From the NCBI RefSeq assembly GCF_037482165.1, contig NZ_CP148048.1, positions 124,001 to 188,000 of the forward strand: a stretch of 64,000 nt of DNA, read 5' to 3'. Origin of the DNA: Parvimonas micra (lineage in GTDB: Bacteria; Bacillota; Clostridia; Tissierellales; Peptoniphilaceae). Under the pieces are notes generated by a model. The model had not been told where the DNA came from. It saw only the letters and a list, made by a program, of their open reading frames with translations, and searched no databases. This document shows, one piece after another, positions 52,300 through 61,855 of the stretch. The stretch's first letter is position 1. Each line of letters begins with the position of its first letter. The position numbers and the translations under genes are program-made.

Positions 52300-55200
52300 A
52301 TGTCAGAGGAAGCGAGTAAATACAGTGTGTCAACTATTGCTGAGATGACAGGAGGAATTATCTTGGCACATTATGACAAAAATAATAGAGTTGGTGGAGG
52401 CTCATATCAAAGTGAAGCTGAGCTTGAAAGAGAGTTGATAGGTAATTTAGTTTCTCAAGGATATGAAAGAGTAAAATTTACAACAAGTGAAGAACTGTAT
52501 GGTAATTTAAAAGTTCAAATCGAAAGATTAAATAATGTATCATTTTCAAAATCTGAGTGGGAAAGATTTTTAACTGAGTATTTGGATTGTCCAAAGGATG
52601 GAATGGTTGAAAAGACAAGAAAAATACAAGAGGACTATATTTACGATTTTACTTTTGATGATGGGCATTTACAAAATATAAAGATTATTGACAAGAAAAA
52701 TATTCACAATAACTTTTTACAGGTTGTAAATCAAGTTACTGCTGGAGAAAAAAATCAAAATCGTTATGATGTAACTATTTTAGTAAATGGCTTGCCTTTA
52801 GTTCATATAGAGCTAAAGAAAAGAGGAGTAAATTTACATGAAGCATTTAATCAAATTCACAGATATAGTAAAGAGAGTTTTAATTTAGATTATTCTCTTT
52901 ATAAATTTGTGCAAATTTTTGTAATCTCCAACGGAACTTATACGAGATATTTTGCAAACACAACTGCAAAAAATAAAAATAATTATGAATTTACTTGTGA
53001 ATGGGCTGATGCTAAAAATAAGGTTATTCGTGATTTAGAAGATTTTACCAGAACATTTTTTGAAAAAAGAGTTCTTCTTGAAGTGCTTACAAAATATTGT
53101 GTTTTTGATGCAAGTAACACTCTGCTTATTATGAGACCTTATCAGATAGCAGCTACCGAAAGAATTTTATGGAAAATAAAGTCAAGCTATGAAAGTAAAA
53201 AAGCAGGAACTGCTGAAGCTGGTGGTTTTATTTGGCATACTACAGGTTCTGGTAAAACTTTAACTTCTTTTAAGACTGCAAGACTTGCGACAAGTCTTGA
53301 TTTTATTGATAAAGTATTTTTTGTAGTTGATAGAAAAGATTTAGACGATCAAACTATGAAAGAATATAAAAGATTTCAACCAGATAGTGTAAATGGAAGC
53401 AAGGATACTAAGGAGCTTAAAAAATCCATTGAGAAGGATGACAATAGAATTGTTGTTACTACAATTCAAAAGTTAAATGAATTTGTAAAGAAAAATCCTA
53501 ATCATCCAATTTATGATAAACATTGTGTTCTTATCTTTGATGAATGTCATCGTTCACAGTTTGGAGACGCACAAAAAAATATCAGAAAATCCTTTAAAAA
53601 ATATTATCAATTTGGATTTACTGGAACACCTATTTTTGCTGAAAATTCTCTAAAAGGAGATACTACTTCAGGAACATTCGGTGCTCAACTTCATTGTTAT
53701 GTAATTACAGATGCGATTAGAGATGGAAAAGTTTTAAAATTTAAGGTTGACTATAATAATATTACTCCTAAATTCAAGGAAATTGAAATGGAAACTGATG
53801 AGGAAAAGCTAAAGAAATTAGAGAAAAAAATGCTATTACATCCTGACCGTATAACTGAAATTACTAAATATATTTTAAAGGTTTTTGATACTAAGACACA
53901 TAGAAATGAGTTTTATGATTTAAAACATAGAAGATTAAATGGATTCAATGCGATGTTTGCTGTTCAGAGTGTAGAGGCTGCAAAATTGTATTATGAAGAA
54001 TTTCAAAAACAACAAGAGGCTCTACCTGAAGAAAGGAGATTAAAAGTCGCTACAATCTATAGCTTTTCTGCCAATGAAGAACCATCTGCTATTGGTGAAA
54101 TAGAGGATGAAAATTTTGAACCGTCAGCTATGGATTCTACTGCTAAAGAGTTCTTGAATAGGGCAATAAATGACTATAATAAACTTTTTAAAACAAATTT
54201 TTCAACTGAAGGAAAGGAATTTCAAAATTATTATTCTGATTTATCTAATAGAGTAAAGAATAAAGAAGTTGATTTGCTTATTGTAGTTGGAATGTTTTTA
54301 ACAGGTTTTGATGCACCTACATTAAATACTTTATTTGTAGATAAAAATTTAAGATATCACGGACTTATTCAAGCATTTTCAAGAACTAATCGTATCTTAA
54401 ATAAAGTAAAAACATTTGGAAACATTGTATGCTTTAGAAATTTGGAAAGGGCTACAGAAGATGCAATTAAAACTTTTGGAGATGAAAATAGTGTCAATGT
54501 AATTTTAGAAAAGAGCTACGATGAATATATCCATGGTTTTACAGATGAAGAAACAGGAAAGAAATTTAAAGGTTATAAGGATATATGTGAAGAAATAATT
54601 GCTAAATTTCCTGACCCAACTGAAATTGTACTTGAAGCTGATAAAAAAGAATTTGTACAGCTTTTTGGAGAGTTGTTAAAGGCTGAGAATATTCTTAGAA
54701 ATTTTGATGAGTTTGAAAGTTTTGAAAAAATTATTTCTGAAAGACTAATGCAAGATATGAAAAGTGTATATGTTGATATCAGAGAGAGTATTTTGAACGA
54801 AAGACGAAGCAAAGAAGCTGAAGAAGCACAAGTTGACTTTTCAGATGTTGAATTTCAAATTGATTTGCTAAAGACTGACGAAATTAATTTAGATTATATT
54901 TTAGCTTTGATTCTTGAAAAGGCAAGAGAAAATGACGATATCGAAAGCTTGAAAGCTGAAGTTCGTAGAGTAATCAGATCAAGTCTTGGAACAAGAGCAA
55001 AAGAAGATTTAATTATGGAATTTATAAGTAAGACAAGATTGTCAGAGTTGAAAAATACTGATGATATTATTGAAACTTTTTATGAATTTGCAAAAAAAGA
55101 AAAAGTAGTTAAAATTAATCAACTAATTGCTGAAGAAAATCTAAATGAAAAAGCCAACAGATTTATTGAAAAATCCATATCTAAAGGATATGTTGAATAT

Positions 55201-55323
55201 GCTGGAGATGAATTAGACGGCATAATTCCACCACTATCCAGAAGAGGCGGAGTAAGAGAAAAGAAAAAAGAAATAGTCTTAGAAAAAATCAGAAAAGTTG
55301 TCGAAGTTTTTGTTGGAATTTAG
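52300..55323 (+). CDS. hsdR: Type I restriction endonuclease subunit R
   Basis: 1007-residue motor/nuclease subunit. The N-terminal nuclease part has VNQVTAG...RYDVTILVNGLPLVHIELKKRG (near 142-180), holding the D...ExK site. The helicase has FIWHTTGSGKTLTSF (Walker A, near 308-322), FVVDRKDLDDQT (near 345), VLIFDECHRSQFG (DECH box, near 409), FTGTPIF, and VVGMFLTGFDAPTLNTLFVDK motifs near 664-683. The C-terminal helical region ends RRGGVREKKKEIV. ATG 52300 immediately follows the stop of the ADP-ribosylglycohydrolase gene, with GGAGGGAG upstream. Full length, no frameshifts. A terminator follows. Confidence 0.97.
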   Translation: MSEEASKYSVSTIAEMTGGIILAHYDKNNRVGGGSYQSEAELERELIGNLVSQGYERVKFTTSEELYGNLKVQIERLNNVSFSKSEWERFLTEYLDCPKDGMVEKTRKIQEDYIYDFTFDDGHLQNIKIIDKKNIHNNFLQVVNQVTAGEKNQNRYDVTILVNGLPLVHIELKKRGVNLHEAFNQIHRYSKESFNLDYSLYKFVQIFVISNGTYTRYFANTTAKNKNNYEFTCEWADAKNKVIRDLEDFTRTFFEKRVLLEVLTKYCVFDASNTLLIMRPYQIAATERILWKIKSSYESKKAGTAEAGGFIWHTTGSGKTLTSFKTARLATSLDFIDKVFFVVDRKDLDDQTMKEYKRFQPDSVNGSKDTKELKKSIEKDDNRIVVTTIQKLNEFVKKNPNHPIYDKHCVLIFDECHRSQFGDAQKNIRKSFKKYYQFGFTGTPIFAENSLKGDTTSGTFGAQLHCYVITDAIRDGKVLKFKVDYNNITPKFKEIEMETDEEKLKKLEKKMLLHPDRITEITKYILKVFDTKTHRNEFYDLKHRRLNGFNAMFAVQSVEAAKLYYEEFQKQQEALPEERRLKVATIYSFSANEEPSAIGEIEDENFEPSAMDSTAKEFLNRAINDYNKLFKTNFSTEGKEFQNYYSDLSNRVKNKEVDLLIVVGMFLTGFDAPTLNTLFVDKNLRYHGLIQAFSRTNRILNKVKTFGNIVCFRNLERATEDAIKTFGDENSVNVILEKSYDEYIHGFTDEETGKKFKGYKDICEEIIAKFPDPTEIVLEADKKEFVQLFGELLKAENILRNFDEFESFEKIISERLMQDMKSVYVDIRESILNERRSKEAEEAQVDFSDVEFQIDLLKTDEINLDYILALILEKARENDDIESLKAEVRRVIRSSLGTRAKEDLIMEFISKTRLSELKNTDDIIETFYEFAKKEKVVKINQLIAEENLNEKANRFIEKSISKGYVEYAGDELDGIIPPLSRRGGVREKKKEIVLEKIRKVVEVFVGI

Positions 55324-55338
55324 AATAGTTATAAATTA

Positions 55339-55362
55339 GACGGTAGAGATACCGTCTTTTTT
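55339..55362 (+). terminator. Terminator after hsdR
   Basis: Stem GACGGTA/TACCGTC with GAGA loop and T6. Confidence 0.9.
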
Positions 55363-55391
55363 GTTTGGGAGTAAAAGGATAATTCTTTTTT

Positions 55392-55767
55392 ATGTATCTA
55401 CGATACATTTAGTTTTGCTTGTTTACAAGCAAAACTATGAGATCTCCACAGTCGATTGTTACCAAATCAAAGATTTGGACAATCTTTGCGTCAGACCTAC
55501 TTTTGTTTACAAGTAAATAAAGTTAGGGCTAGATTCGCTCCAGTCGAGATGACGTATAAGGAGAAATCTTGGTTTAGTGGCTAGACGTTAGAAGTAAATA
55601 AACTTTAAAAATATAAAAAATACCAAGTGTTTGAAAAAATTTTTTAATTATTAAAAAAATTATATGAAACTAAATATTTCACGTCATAGCAACTTGCAAA
55701 GTAATGCTCCCAACACGTCATTTCGAGCGAAATGAAGCAAAGCTGAGTGCAGTCGAGAGATCTCCTA
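55392..55767 (+). repeat. MITE-like element, copy C (long subfamily)
   Basis: Same orientation as copy A. It begins with palindrome ATGTATCTACGATACAT (55392-55408) and the AGTTTTGCTT hairpin, then GAGATCTCCACAGTC, and holds an extra segment of about 95 bases (ATTTGGACAATCTTTGCG, CAGACCTACTTTTG, TAGGGCTAGATTC) not found in A or B. After this it continues CGAGATGACGTATAAGGAG, the AT-rich core with CACGTCATAGCAACTTG, and ACGTCATTTCGAGCG to GAGAGATCTCC (55766). The extra segment is shared with copy D. Confidence 0.85.
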
Positions 55768-55925
55768 ATGTCCTAACTTTGTTTGCAAATAATAGTAAGT
55801 CATGTAAATAACTTGAAAAATAAAATATTAATGTTAATGACTAAACAAAATATAGTATTTAGAAAGATTAAGGTAATTTTTTACAAAATTATAAGATGCT
55901 CTATTTTTAAACTATTGTTTATTAT

Positions 55926-55955
55926 TTGATTTTTTTATTTTGATTGTGGTATAAT
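55926..55955 (+). promoter_or_regulatory. Promoter of the RCC1-like lipoprotein gene
   Basis: TTGATT (55926-55931), 18-base spacer, and extended -10 TGGTATAAT (55947-55955). The leader to the gene is about 195 bases. Confidence 0.7.
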
Positions 55956-56073
55956 ATAGTTGGTTATATATCTCGCGAGTTAGCTTTATATCTTATTTTA
56001 AAGAGTTTTTCTTTATAAATATTGGAGTTAATATTTGTTAGGTAAAAACCATATAATTCTATATGTTTATAAG

Positions 56074-56121
56074 TTTAAGATTAAATGGATAGGAGTTACT
56101 AATGTAATTATTAATCTTAAA
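56074..56121 (+). promoter_or_regulatory. Long leader with an 11-bp stem of unknown role
   Basis: In the long leader, TTTAAGATTAA (56074-56084) can pair perfectly with TTAATCTTAAA (56111-56121). The loop holds AGGAG followed by a start-stop pair (ATGTAA, 56102-56107). No known riboswitch consensus is recognised. A short regulatory leader is possible, but AT-rich sequence makes such pairings common. Confidence 0.35.
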
Positions 56122-56158
56122 TACTATAAGCATAAAAGTAAAAGGGGAAGATGTTAAA

Positions 56159-57286
56159 ATGAAAAAAATGAAAAGTAGAATCATAGCTTTTGCTATGGCA
56201 TTGGTATGTTTGCTTGGTGTTGCTGGTTGTGGTAAATCAAGCGATAATTCAGATTCTGGTAAGACTTCTGAAAAGTCATCAGATAAGAAGGGTTCATCAG
56301 GCGGAGCTGAAGAAGTAGTAGAATATAGTATGGGTAGCAGTAGGAACGGCGCAAGAGTTATGGTGTTTACTAATAAGGGGAATGCATACTACATAGGTAA
56401 GGGCTCAACTGGAAGTACTAAAGGGGAAGCTGATGTTGATAAGCCAACTAAGTTTTTAGAAAATGTAAAACATCTTATTAGTAGTCATACATGGATTGAT
56501 AACAATGATGATTTATATATAGATGGTGTAGATGGCATTAATGGTGGTACTCATAAAGAACCACAAAAACTAGGCGGGAATATTGTAAATTCAACTAAAT
56601 ATGCTCTAGGAGTTATAGCAGTAGATAAAGATGGTAATTTATATGCTTATGGTAAAGAAAAATCTAATGGATTTGATAAAAAATATAAGGAATTAACTAA
56701 AATTGACGATTTAAAAGATGTAACAAAAGTTGGATCTAGTATTTCTAATGTATTTTTTCAAGCTCTTACTAAAGATGGTACAGTTTATCAAAAAAAGTCT
56801 GATGGTAAATTTGAAAAGGTAATAGATAATGCCAAAGATATTATAGGTGGACATTATATTATTACAAAAGATGATGAAGTTTACTTTTCCGGAAATGAAT
56901 TAACTAAAGTTGGAAAATCATTAAAGGTATGTGAAGGTGGCGATCCAAGAAATACAGTATTCGTTGAAAATAATACAATTGCTCGTATTTCATGGGATGG
57001 CGAACCATTAAGTGGAGATAAAATAGATAAATTACAAAAATATTATCCTACAGATATAAAAGAAGTAATCTATCATGATATTTATGAAGATAAGAAAGTA
57101 TCATATAAATATTATCTTACTATGGTATATGAAAATACAAATGGAGAAATAGTTTTATTAAGAGTAGATAATTGTTATGATCCTCAAGGAGAAGGCAAAA
57201 AAACCACTGACAAGGTAAGCAAGAGTGTTGATGACATTACAAAAATTTGGAATTTCATAAAAGAAGGACAAGAAAATAGATTGTAG
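56159..57286 (+). CDS. Lipoprotein with RCC1/beta-propeller-like repeats
   Basis: 375 residues. Lipobox GVAGC (Cys25) after a typical signal sequence, then a Ser/Lys/Gly-rich linker (26-55), then a domain made of repeated short strands with G-N-x-Y/L-Y-x-x-G motifs (NKGNAYYIGKG, NNDDLYIDGVDG, KDGNLYAYGKE, KDGTVYQKK, KDDEVYFSGNE). These resemble RCC1-type propeller blades or YD-like repeats. It is slightly richer in GC and glycine than neighbouring genes. ATG 56159 is eight bases after GGGGAAG. Surface-exposed binding or regulatory function is inference. Confidence 0.72.
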   Translation: MKKMKSRIIAFAMALVCLLGVAGCGKSSDNSDSGKTSEKSSDKKGSSGGAEEVVEYSMGSSRNGARVMVFTNKGNAYYIGKGSTGSTKGEADVDKPTKFLENVKHLISSHTWIDNNDDLYIDGVDGINGGTHKEPQKLGGNIVNSTKYALGVIAVDKDGNLYAYGKEKSNGFDKKYKELTKIDDLKDVTKVGSSISNVFFQALTKDGTVYQKKSDGKFEKVIDNAKDIIGGHYIITKDDEVYFSGNELTKVGKSLKVCEGGDPRNTVFVENNTIARISWDGEPLSGDKIDKLQKYYPTDIKEVIYHDIYEDKKVSYKYYLTMVYENTNGEIVLLRVDNCYDPQGEGKKTTDKVSKSVDDITKIWNFIKEGQENRL

Positions 57287-57290
57287 AGAT

Positions 57291-57316
57291 AAGAAGGTAG
57301 AGATACCTTCTTTTTT
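57291..57316 (+). terminator. Terminator after the RCC1-like lipoprotein gene
   Basis: Stem AGAAGGTA/TACCTTCT with GAGA loop and T6. Confidence 0.9.
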
Positions 57317-57438
57317 GTGCAAGTAAAATGAGATTTCTTAAGCACATTTATTAAGAGATTTATGAAATTGAGGTATTTACAATACCTATATATTCAAGTA
57401 ATATTATGAGTTTTTTATTACTAAATACACATTAAAAT

Positions 57439-57463
57439 AGGGACTGTTACCAGCCCCTTTTAG
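57439..57463 (-). terminator. Probable terminator after gadB
   Basis: Minus-strand stem GGGGCTG/CAGTCCC with short loop; the T-rich tail is weak. Confidence 0.5.
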
Positions 57464-57476
57464 TGTTTTAATTTAA

Positions 57477-58946
57477 TTATCTACCACTATGGTCAAATCC
57501 CTTATCAGGTTTTGCATTCTTTTCATTATCATGAAGAACAACTCTTGAACCGTTTAATATTTCAATTTGTTTTTTCATTTCGTTTATACAAAGAATTGCT
57601 AAAGGCATACCGAAGTCTTGACGAAGAACAAGTCTTTGTACATCTACATCTTTAATATTTTCAGGCATAGGATATGCAGGAATCATCCAACCATGCATAC
57701 GGAGTCTATCTTCAAGGTCATATAATGTCCATTGTACATTTGCATTTTCTTTTAGTCTCCAGCATACGATTGGGATTTGGTTTGCTTCTTCAAGCAGTTC
57801 AAATATTCCCATTTTTTTGATTTCATCTGCCATATATCTAGCCACATCTATTGTCCTTTGATGAATTTCTTTGTAACCTTTAAATCCGTTTCTCATAAGC
57901 ATATAGTATTGACCTACAATTTGAGATGCACTACGAGAGAAGTTGATTGCCATAGTAGCTTCTTCTCCTCCTAAGTAACTAACCCAGAAAATTAGTTCTT
58001 CCGGAAGAGCTTTTTTGCCACGCCAAATCACCCAGCCTACTCCCGGATATACAAGACCATATTTATGACCTGAAGTACTAATTGACCATACATTTTTTAA
58101 TCTGAAATCCCATTTTAATTCAGGTTCTATAAAAGGAGCAACCATACCTCCAGAAGCAGCATCAACGTGGATTCTAATAGGTAAATCAGGTTTCTTTTTA
58201 TTATATTGTTCAACTAGTTTGTCAAGAGCTTTTACATCATCATATTTTCCTGTATAAGTAATACCTAAAATAGCAACTATACCTATTGTGTAATCATCAA
58301 CATAATCCATTACTGTATCCATATTAAGGGATAAATGTTCCATATCTAGTGGAACAGTTCTCATTTCAATATCCCAGTAACGACAGAATTTTTCCCAACA
58401 TACTTGATATCCTGAAGAAATTACAAGATTAGGTCTTTTTTTGGTGAATCTATTAACTCCTGCTTTATCTGCAAGATGTTTCCATCTGAAAAGCATAGCT
58501 AGTCCACCTAGCATACAAGCTTCTGATGAACCGACAGTAGATGTTCCTATAGGTTCTTCTTTTGGATTCATATGCCATAAGTTTCCAATAATATCGACAC
58601 ATCTGTTTTCAAGGTCTGCAGTCATTGGATATTCATCTTTATCAATTGCATTTTTTTCAAAATTCTCTGCCATCAATGCTGTTGCAGTTGGTTCCATATA
58701 AGTTTGACAGAAAGTTGCAAGGTTTTGTGTTGCATTTCCTTCTGTTTTTAGATATTCTCTGATAATTTCTGCTGCAACTTGAGGAGAAACAGGATTTTCA
58801 TTTATTTTTTTGTTTGGCATTTCAATATCGCTAGCTTCTGTACCGAAAATTGGTGTAAGATATCTAGTTTCTTGATTCATTGATTCAAGAATATCACTGA
58901 TATGATTAGTGCTTTTTCTACTTGATTTTGATATTTTTTTACTCAT
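57477..58946 (-). CDS. gadB: Glutamate decarboxylase
   Basis: 489-residue PLP enzyme that converts glutamate plus H+ to GABA and CO2, consuming an intracellular proton. The PLP lysine is in STSGHKYGLVYPGVGW (Lys295), preceded by HVDAASGGMVAPF (near 262) and GTSTVGSSEACMLGG (near 138). Length is near the bacterial group (about 466-490). It is followed on the same strand by gadC upstream, separated by 63 bases, so the pair forms the glutamate-dependent acid resistance system. AAAGGAAG precedes ATG 58946. Confidence 0.97.
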   Translation of the reverse strand: MSKKISKSSRKSTNHISDILESMNQETRYLTPIFGTEASDIEMPNKKINENPVSPQVAAEIIREYLKTEGNATQNLATFCQTYMEPTATALMAENFEKNAIDKDEYPMTADLENRCVDIIGNLWHMNPKEEPIGTSTVGSSEACMLGGLAMLFRWKHLADKAGVNRFTKKRPNLVISSGYQVCWEKFCRYWDIEMRTVPLDMEHLSLNMDTVMDYVDDYTIGIVAILGITYTGKYDDVKALDKLVEQYNKKKPDLPIRIHVDAASGGMVAPFIEPELKWDFRLKNVWSISTSGHKYGLVYPGVGWVIWRGKKALPEELIFWVSYLGGEEATMAINFSRSASQIVGQYYMLMRNGFKGYKEIHQRTIDVARYMADEIKKMGIFELLEEANQIPIVCWRLKENANVQWTLYDLEDRLRMHGWMIPAYPMPENIKDVDVQRLVLRQDFGMPLAILCINEMKKQIEILNGSRVVLHDNEKNAKPDKGFDHSGR

Positions 58947-59009
58947 ATTAATCTTCCTTTCTTTAAATAAAATTTGAACTATATCAATGTATTTAATAAT
59001 TTATAATAA

Positions 59010-60494
59010 CTACTTACTTTTATCATCATATTTTGTTGCCCATCTATGTTTATTTGAATAAATAATTATAGGAACTATTAAGGAGATAATAAAGCATATA
59101 ATTAGCACAATTTGATATACTTGATTGTCTACAGTTGTTAATTTTGATGATGGGAAAAATGAAATAATTAAAGTTGCTATTGTAATAAGCAATCCTACTG
59201 TAGCAACAATTATTTTAAATACTTTTCCACCAGGAACTTGGAATGTACGTTTTAAATTAGATTTTTTCAATATTAAAACGAAATATCCTAAGAAGAATAA
59301 TATATATCCAACCAAATAGATTACAACTGTAAGTCCTATTGCTGTTAAATAACCAACTGATGAATCAGAACCTCCTGCCAATGCTATAGAACCACATAGA
59401 ACTGCATCCCAAATTGTTACTATAATTGCTTGAAGTATAACTGTTTTTACTGACACTCCATTTTTATTAGTTTTTGCAAAAGATGGAGGGAGAATCTTAT
59501 CATTTGCAGCTTCTAAAAGCGCTCTGGATGGGCCAACGATCCAAGAAGATATTTCTGCTAATACACCAAGAGCTAATAGTATTGCAACTATTAAAACAAG
59601 CCAATTATATTGTGAACCAAAATGTTCTGTAAAGATTGCTTCAAATGCCTCAATAACTCCATAAGATAGATTACCATTTAATATTTTGTCTGGAAGAGTT
59701 GTAGCTATAGCAAGTCCGCCAAGAGCATCAAGTACAATTGTAAGTATAGTTAAAACAATCATAACTGAAGGATATGTTCTTGTCGGATTCTTAAGTTCGT
59801 TAACGTGAGATGCTGATGCCTCTACGCCCATATAACCGAGAATAAAAGAAGCAAAAATTACAAGAGTTCCTGTTTCCTTGAAATTTGGAATTAGAGTTTC
59901 TGTAGTAATCTTAATTTGAGAAACACCACCAGTACTAAAGTATGCAATTAAGCCAATGAAAAGTATAATAACAGGAAGAACTATTCCTCCAAGAAAACCA
60001 ATCTTAGAAATTCTTTCTGTATATTTTGTTCCACCTAATTGTGTAAATGTTAGAACCCACACAATGATTGCAACTCCAAAAAACATAACCATTGGGTTAT
60101 TGTAAAGTGCATCAAATTTAAATACGTATGCCAATGCTGCAAGTATAAAAAATGACATGGTAACAAATCCTACTGTTATTTGAAACCATTGAAAGAATAA
60201 AGCTGAAAATCCCCATCGTTTACCTAGAGTATTTCCAACCCATGAATAAATACCTCCAGATTCCCATCCTTCTACTGTTGCCATTTCTGCAGAGCATAAT
60301 GCAACAGGCAAGAACCAAAAAAGTCCTCCGACAATTAGAAAGAATACAAGTTGAAAACCAGAACTAGCAAAAGACGGATATTCATATACCGTCATTACCA
60401 TAGATGCTGTTATAGCAAAAAAACCAAAAAATCCTAGCTTATGCGCTGATTTGTTATTTGATTTTACTGATGATGTTGTCTTATTATTAGTCAT
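59010..60494 (-). CDS. gadC: Glutamate:GABA antiporter
   Basis: 494-residue APC-superfamily transporter with about 12 helices that imports glutamate and exports GABA. Seen: LGFFGFFAITASMVMTVYEYPSFA near residue 22, ALCSAEMATVEGWESGGIYSWVG near 66 and FILGYMGVEASASHVNELKNPTRTYP near 218. The C-plug region is short, as in Gram-positive GadCs. I choose ATG 60494, after AAGGAGG; three upstream in-frame ATGs (60524, 60518, 60515) precede that site. Pairs with gadB. No gadR or other regulator is in the window. Confidence 0.95.
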   Translation of the reverse strand: MTNNKTTSSVKSNNKSAHKLGFFGFFAITASMVMTVYEYPSFASSGFQLVFFLIVGGLFWFLPVALCSAEMATVEGWESGGIYSWVGNTLGKRWGFSALFFQWFQITVGFVTMSFFILAALAYVFKFDALYNNPMVMFFGVAIIVWVLTFTQLGGTKYTERISKIGFLGGIVLPVIILFIGLIAYFSTGGVSQIKITTETLIPNFKETGTLVIFASFILGYMGVEASASHVNELKNPTRTYPSVMIVLTILTIVLDALGGLAIATTLPDKILNGNLSYGVIEAFEAIFTEHFGSQYNWLVLIVAILLALGVLAEISSWIVGPSRALLEAANDKILPPSFAKTNKNGVSVKTVILQAIIVTIWDAVLCGSIALAGGSDSSVGYLTAIGLTVVIYLVGYILFFLGYFVLILKKSNLKRTFQVPGGKVFKIIVATVGLLITIATLIISFFPSSKLTTVDNQVYQIVLIICFIISLIVPIIIYSNKHRWATKYDDKSK

Positions 60495-60876
60495 AAAATT
60501 CCTCCTTTCATTCATCATAATCAAAATATCTTTTTGGTGGTAATTTATACCATTGCTCTTTTTTTAAAAATATTAAAAGTATCAAAATTTAATTCAAAAA
60601 ATCGAAGTAAATTTATAAAACTTTTATGTAAATTATATATATGTAATATATTATGCAAAAAAACTACTTACATCATAGTGATACCCCTATGTATATTATT
60701 ATATCGATAATTTTAAAATTTATATTTTGTTTGATTTGATTGGTGAAATAATGTAAATCATAATTGAGTATATTTATTAAAATAAGTTATTATCAATGAT
60801 TTTATTTTTGTTAGCTAAATTTGGCAAAGGGTATATTTAAAATAATGTTACTAAAGTTGAAAAGAGGCGAACAGAT
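60495..60876. other. Divergent intergenic region upstream of gadC and the EFR1 gene
   Basis: About 380 bases of AT-rich DNA with ribosome-binding sites at the two ends. No convincing consensus promoter was found on either side; a regulated promoter for the gad genes would be expected here. No repeat copy or RNA was recognised. Confidence 0.5.
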
Positions 60877-61770
60877 ATGAGTAGTGCCATGGAATATAAG
60901 AGTCATCAAAATTTTGATTTTTCTTTAGATGATAATATTTTGGATGAGAGAGAATCTTTTTCTCCAAAAGTTAAGGTAATTTATTTTTCACCTACAGGAA
61001 CTACTAAAAAAATAATTAAGAATGTGATTAAAGGGATTGAGTCAAAGCAAGTAGAGTATGTTGATTTAACAAAGGATAATAGAATTTCAAAGAAAGAAAA
61101 AATTGACACTACTAAAGATGATTTAATTATTTTAGGGGCACCAGTTTATGGTGGATTTTTGTATAAAGAATTTAGAAATTATATAAAGAATATTGATTTT
61201 AATAATAAAGCTGTCGCTATAGTTTTACTATATGGGAATGCTGCAATTATGTTTTCAAAAAGAGAGATTGTTTCTATAGTAAAAAAGAATAATGGCAATG
61301 TTGTGGGTTATGGAGAGTTTGTTGGAGAACATTCTTTTTCAACAAAAGAACTACCTGTTGCTATAAATAGACCGAATGCAGAAGATATTAATATGGCAAT
61401 TTCATTTGGAAAGGCTATAAGAGAGGAATTAAAAAATAATATAGAAAAGAATAAAAGCTTAAGCTTATTTGATAGATTTATAGGCAAAGTTGCTGATATA
61501 AAACCTGTACACACTGGGAGAAGAATATTTACTATTCCTAAAACTGATTATGAGCTTTGTGATAATTGTGGGGTTTGTATAAAAAAATGTCCTAAAGCTT
61601 GTATTGATAATCACATTATAACGGATAAAAAAGCTTGTATTGTATGCATGGCTTGTGTAAAGGCTTGTCATAAGAATGCTCGTATAAGCAAGGCAAAAAA
61701 TCCATTGATAAAAATAGGATTGAAAAAAATTAATAGAAATAAAAATGAATCAAAGTTTGTTGTTTTTTAG
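60877..61770 (+). CDS. EFR1-family ferrodoxin: flavodoxin-like domain plus two 4Fe-4S clusters
   Basis: 297 residues, soluble. A flavodoxin-like domain (about 30-200) has FSPTGTTKKI at 43-52 as FMN phosphate loop and LGAPVYGGFLYKEF near 88. A bacterial ferredoxin domain near the C-terminus carries two CxxCxxCxxxC clusters: CDNCGVCIKKCPKAC (228-243) and CIVCMACVKAC (257-267). Such EFR1 proteins are electron carriers in anaerobes, with partners unknown. The first 25 residues are an unusual acidic extension. ATG 60877 follows AGAGGCG, a weak site. Terminator after the gene. Confidence 0.9.
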   Translation: MSSAMEYKSHQNFDFSLDDNILDERESFSPKVKVIYFSPTGTTKKIIKNVIKGIESKQVEYVDLTKDNRISKKEKIDTTKDDLIILGAPVYGGFLYKEFRNYIKNIDFNNKAVAIVLLYGNAAIMFSKREIVSIVKKNNGNVVGYGEFVGEHSFSTKELPVAINRPNAEDINMAISFGKAIREELKNNIEKNKSLSLFDRFIGKVADIKPVHTGRRIFTIPKTDYELCDNCGVCIKKCPKACIDNHIITDKKACIVCMACVKACHKNARISKAKNPLIKIGLKKINRNKNESKFVVF

Positions 61771-61805
61771 AATTAATAGATTGTGTGTTTTAATTAAAAG
61801 AAATA

Positions 61806-61830
61806 AGACGGTTGAGATGCCGTCTTTTTT
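61806..61830 (+). terminator. Terminator after the EFR1 gene
   Basis: Stem AAGACGG/CCGTCTT with T6 run. Confidence 0.85.
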
Positions 61831-61855
61831 GTTGTAAAAAATAAATTTATATTCT

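Noticed and set aside
47942-55323. Interpreting the type I locus as a BREX- or DISARM-like system
   Set aside because: Only hsdM, hsdS, hsdR and an ADP-ribosylglycohydrolase are present; no pglZ, brxC, drmA or similar genes were seen.
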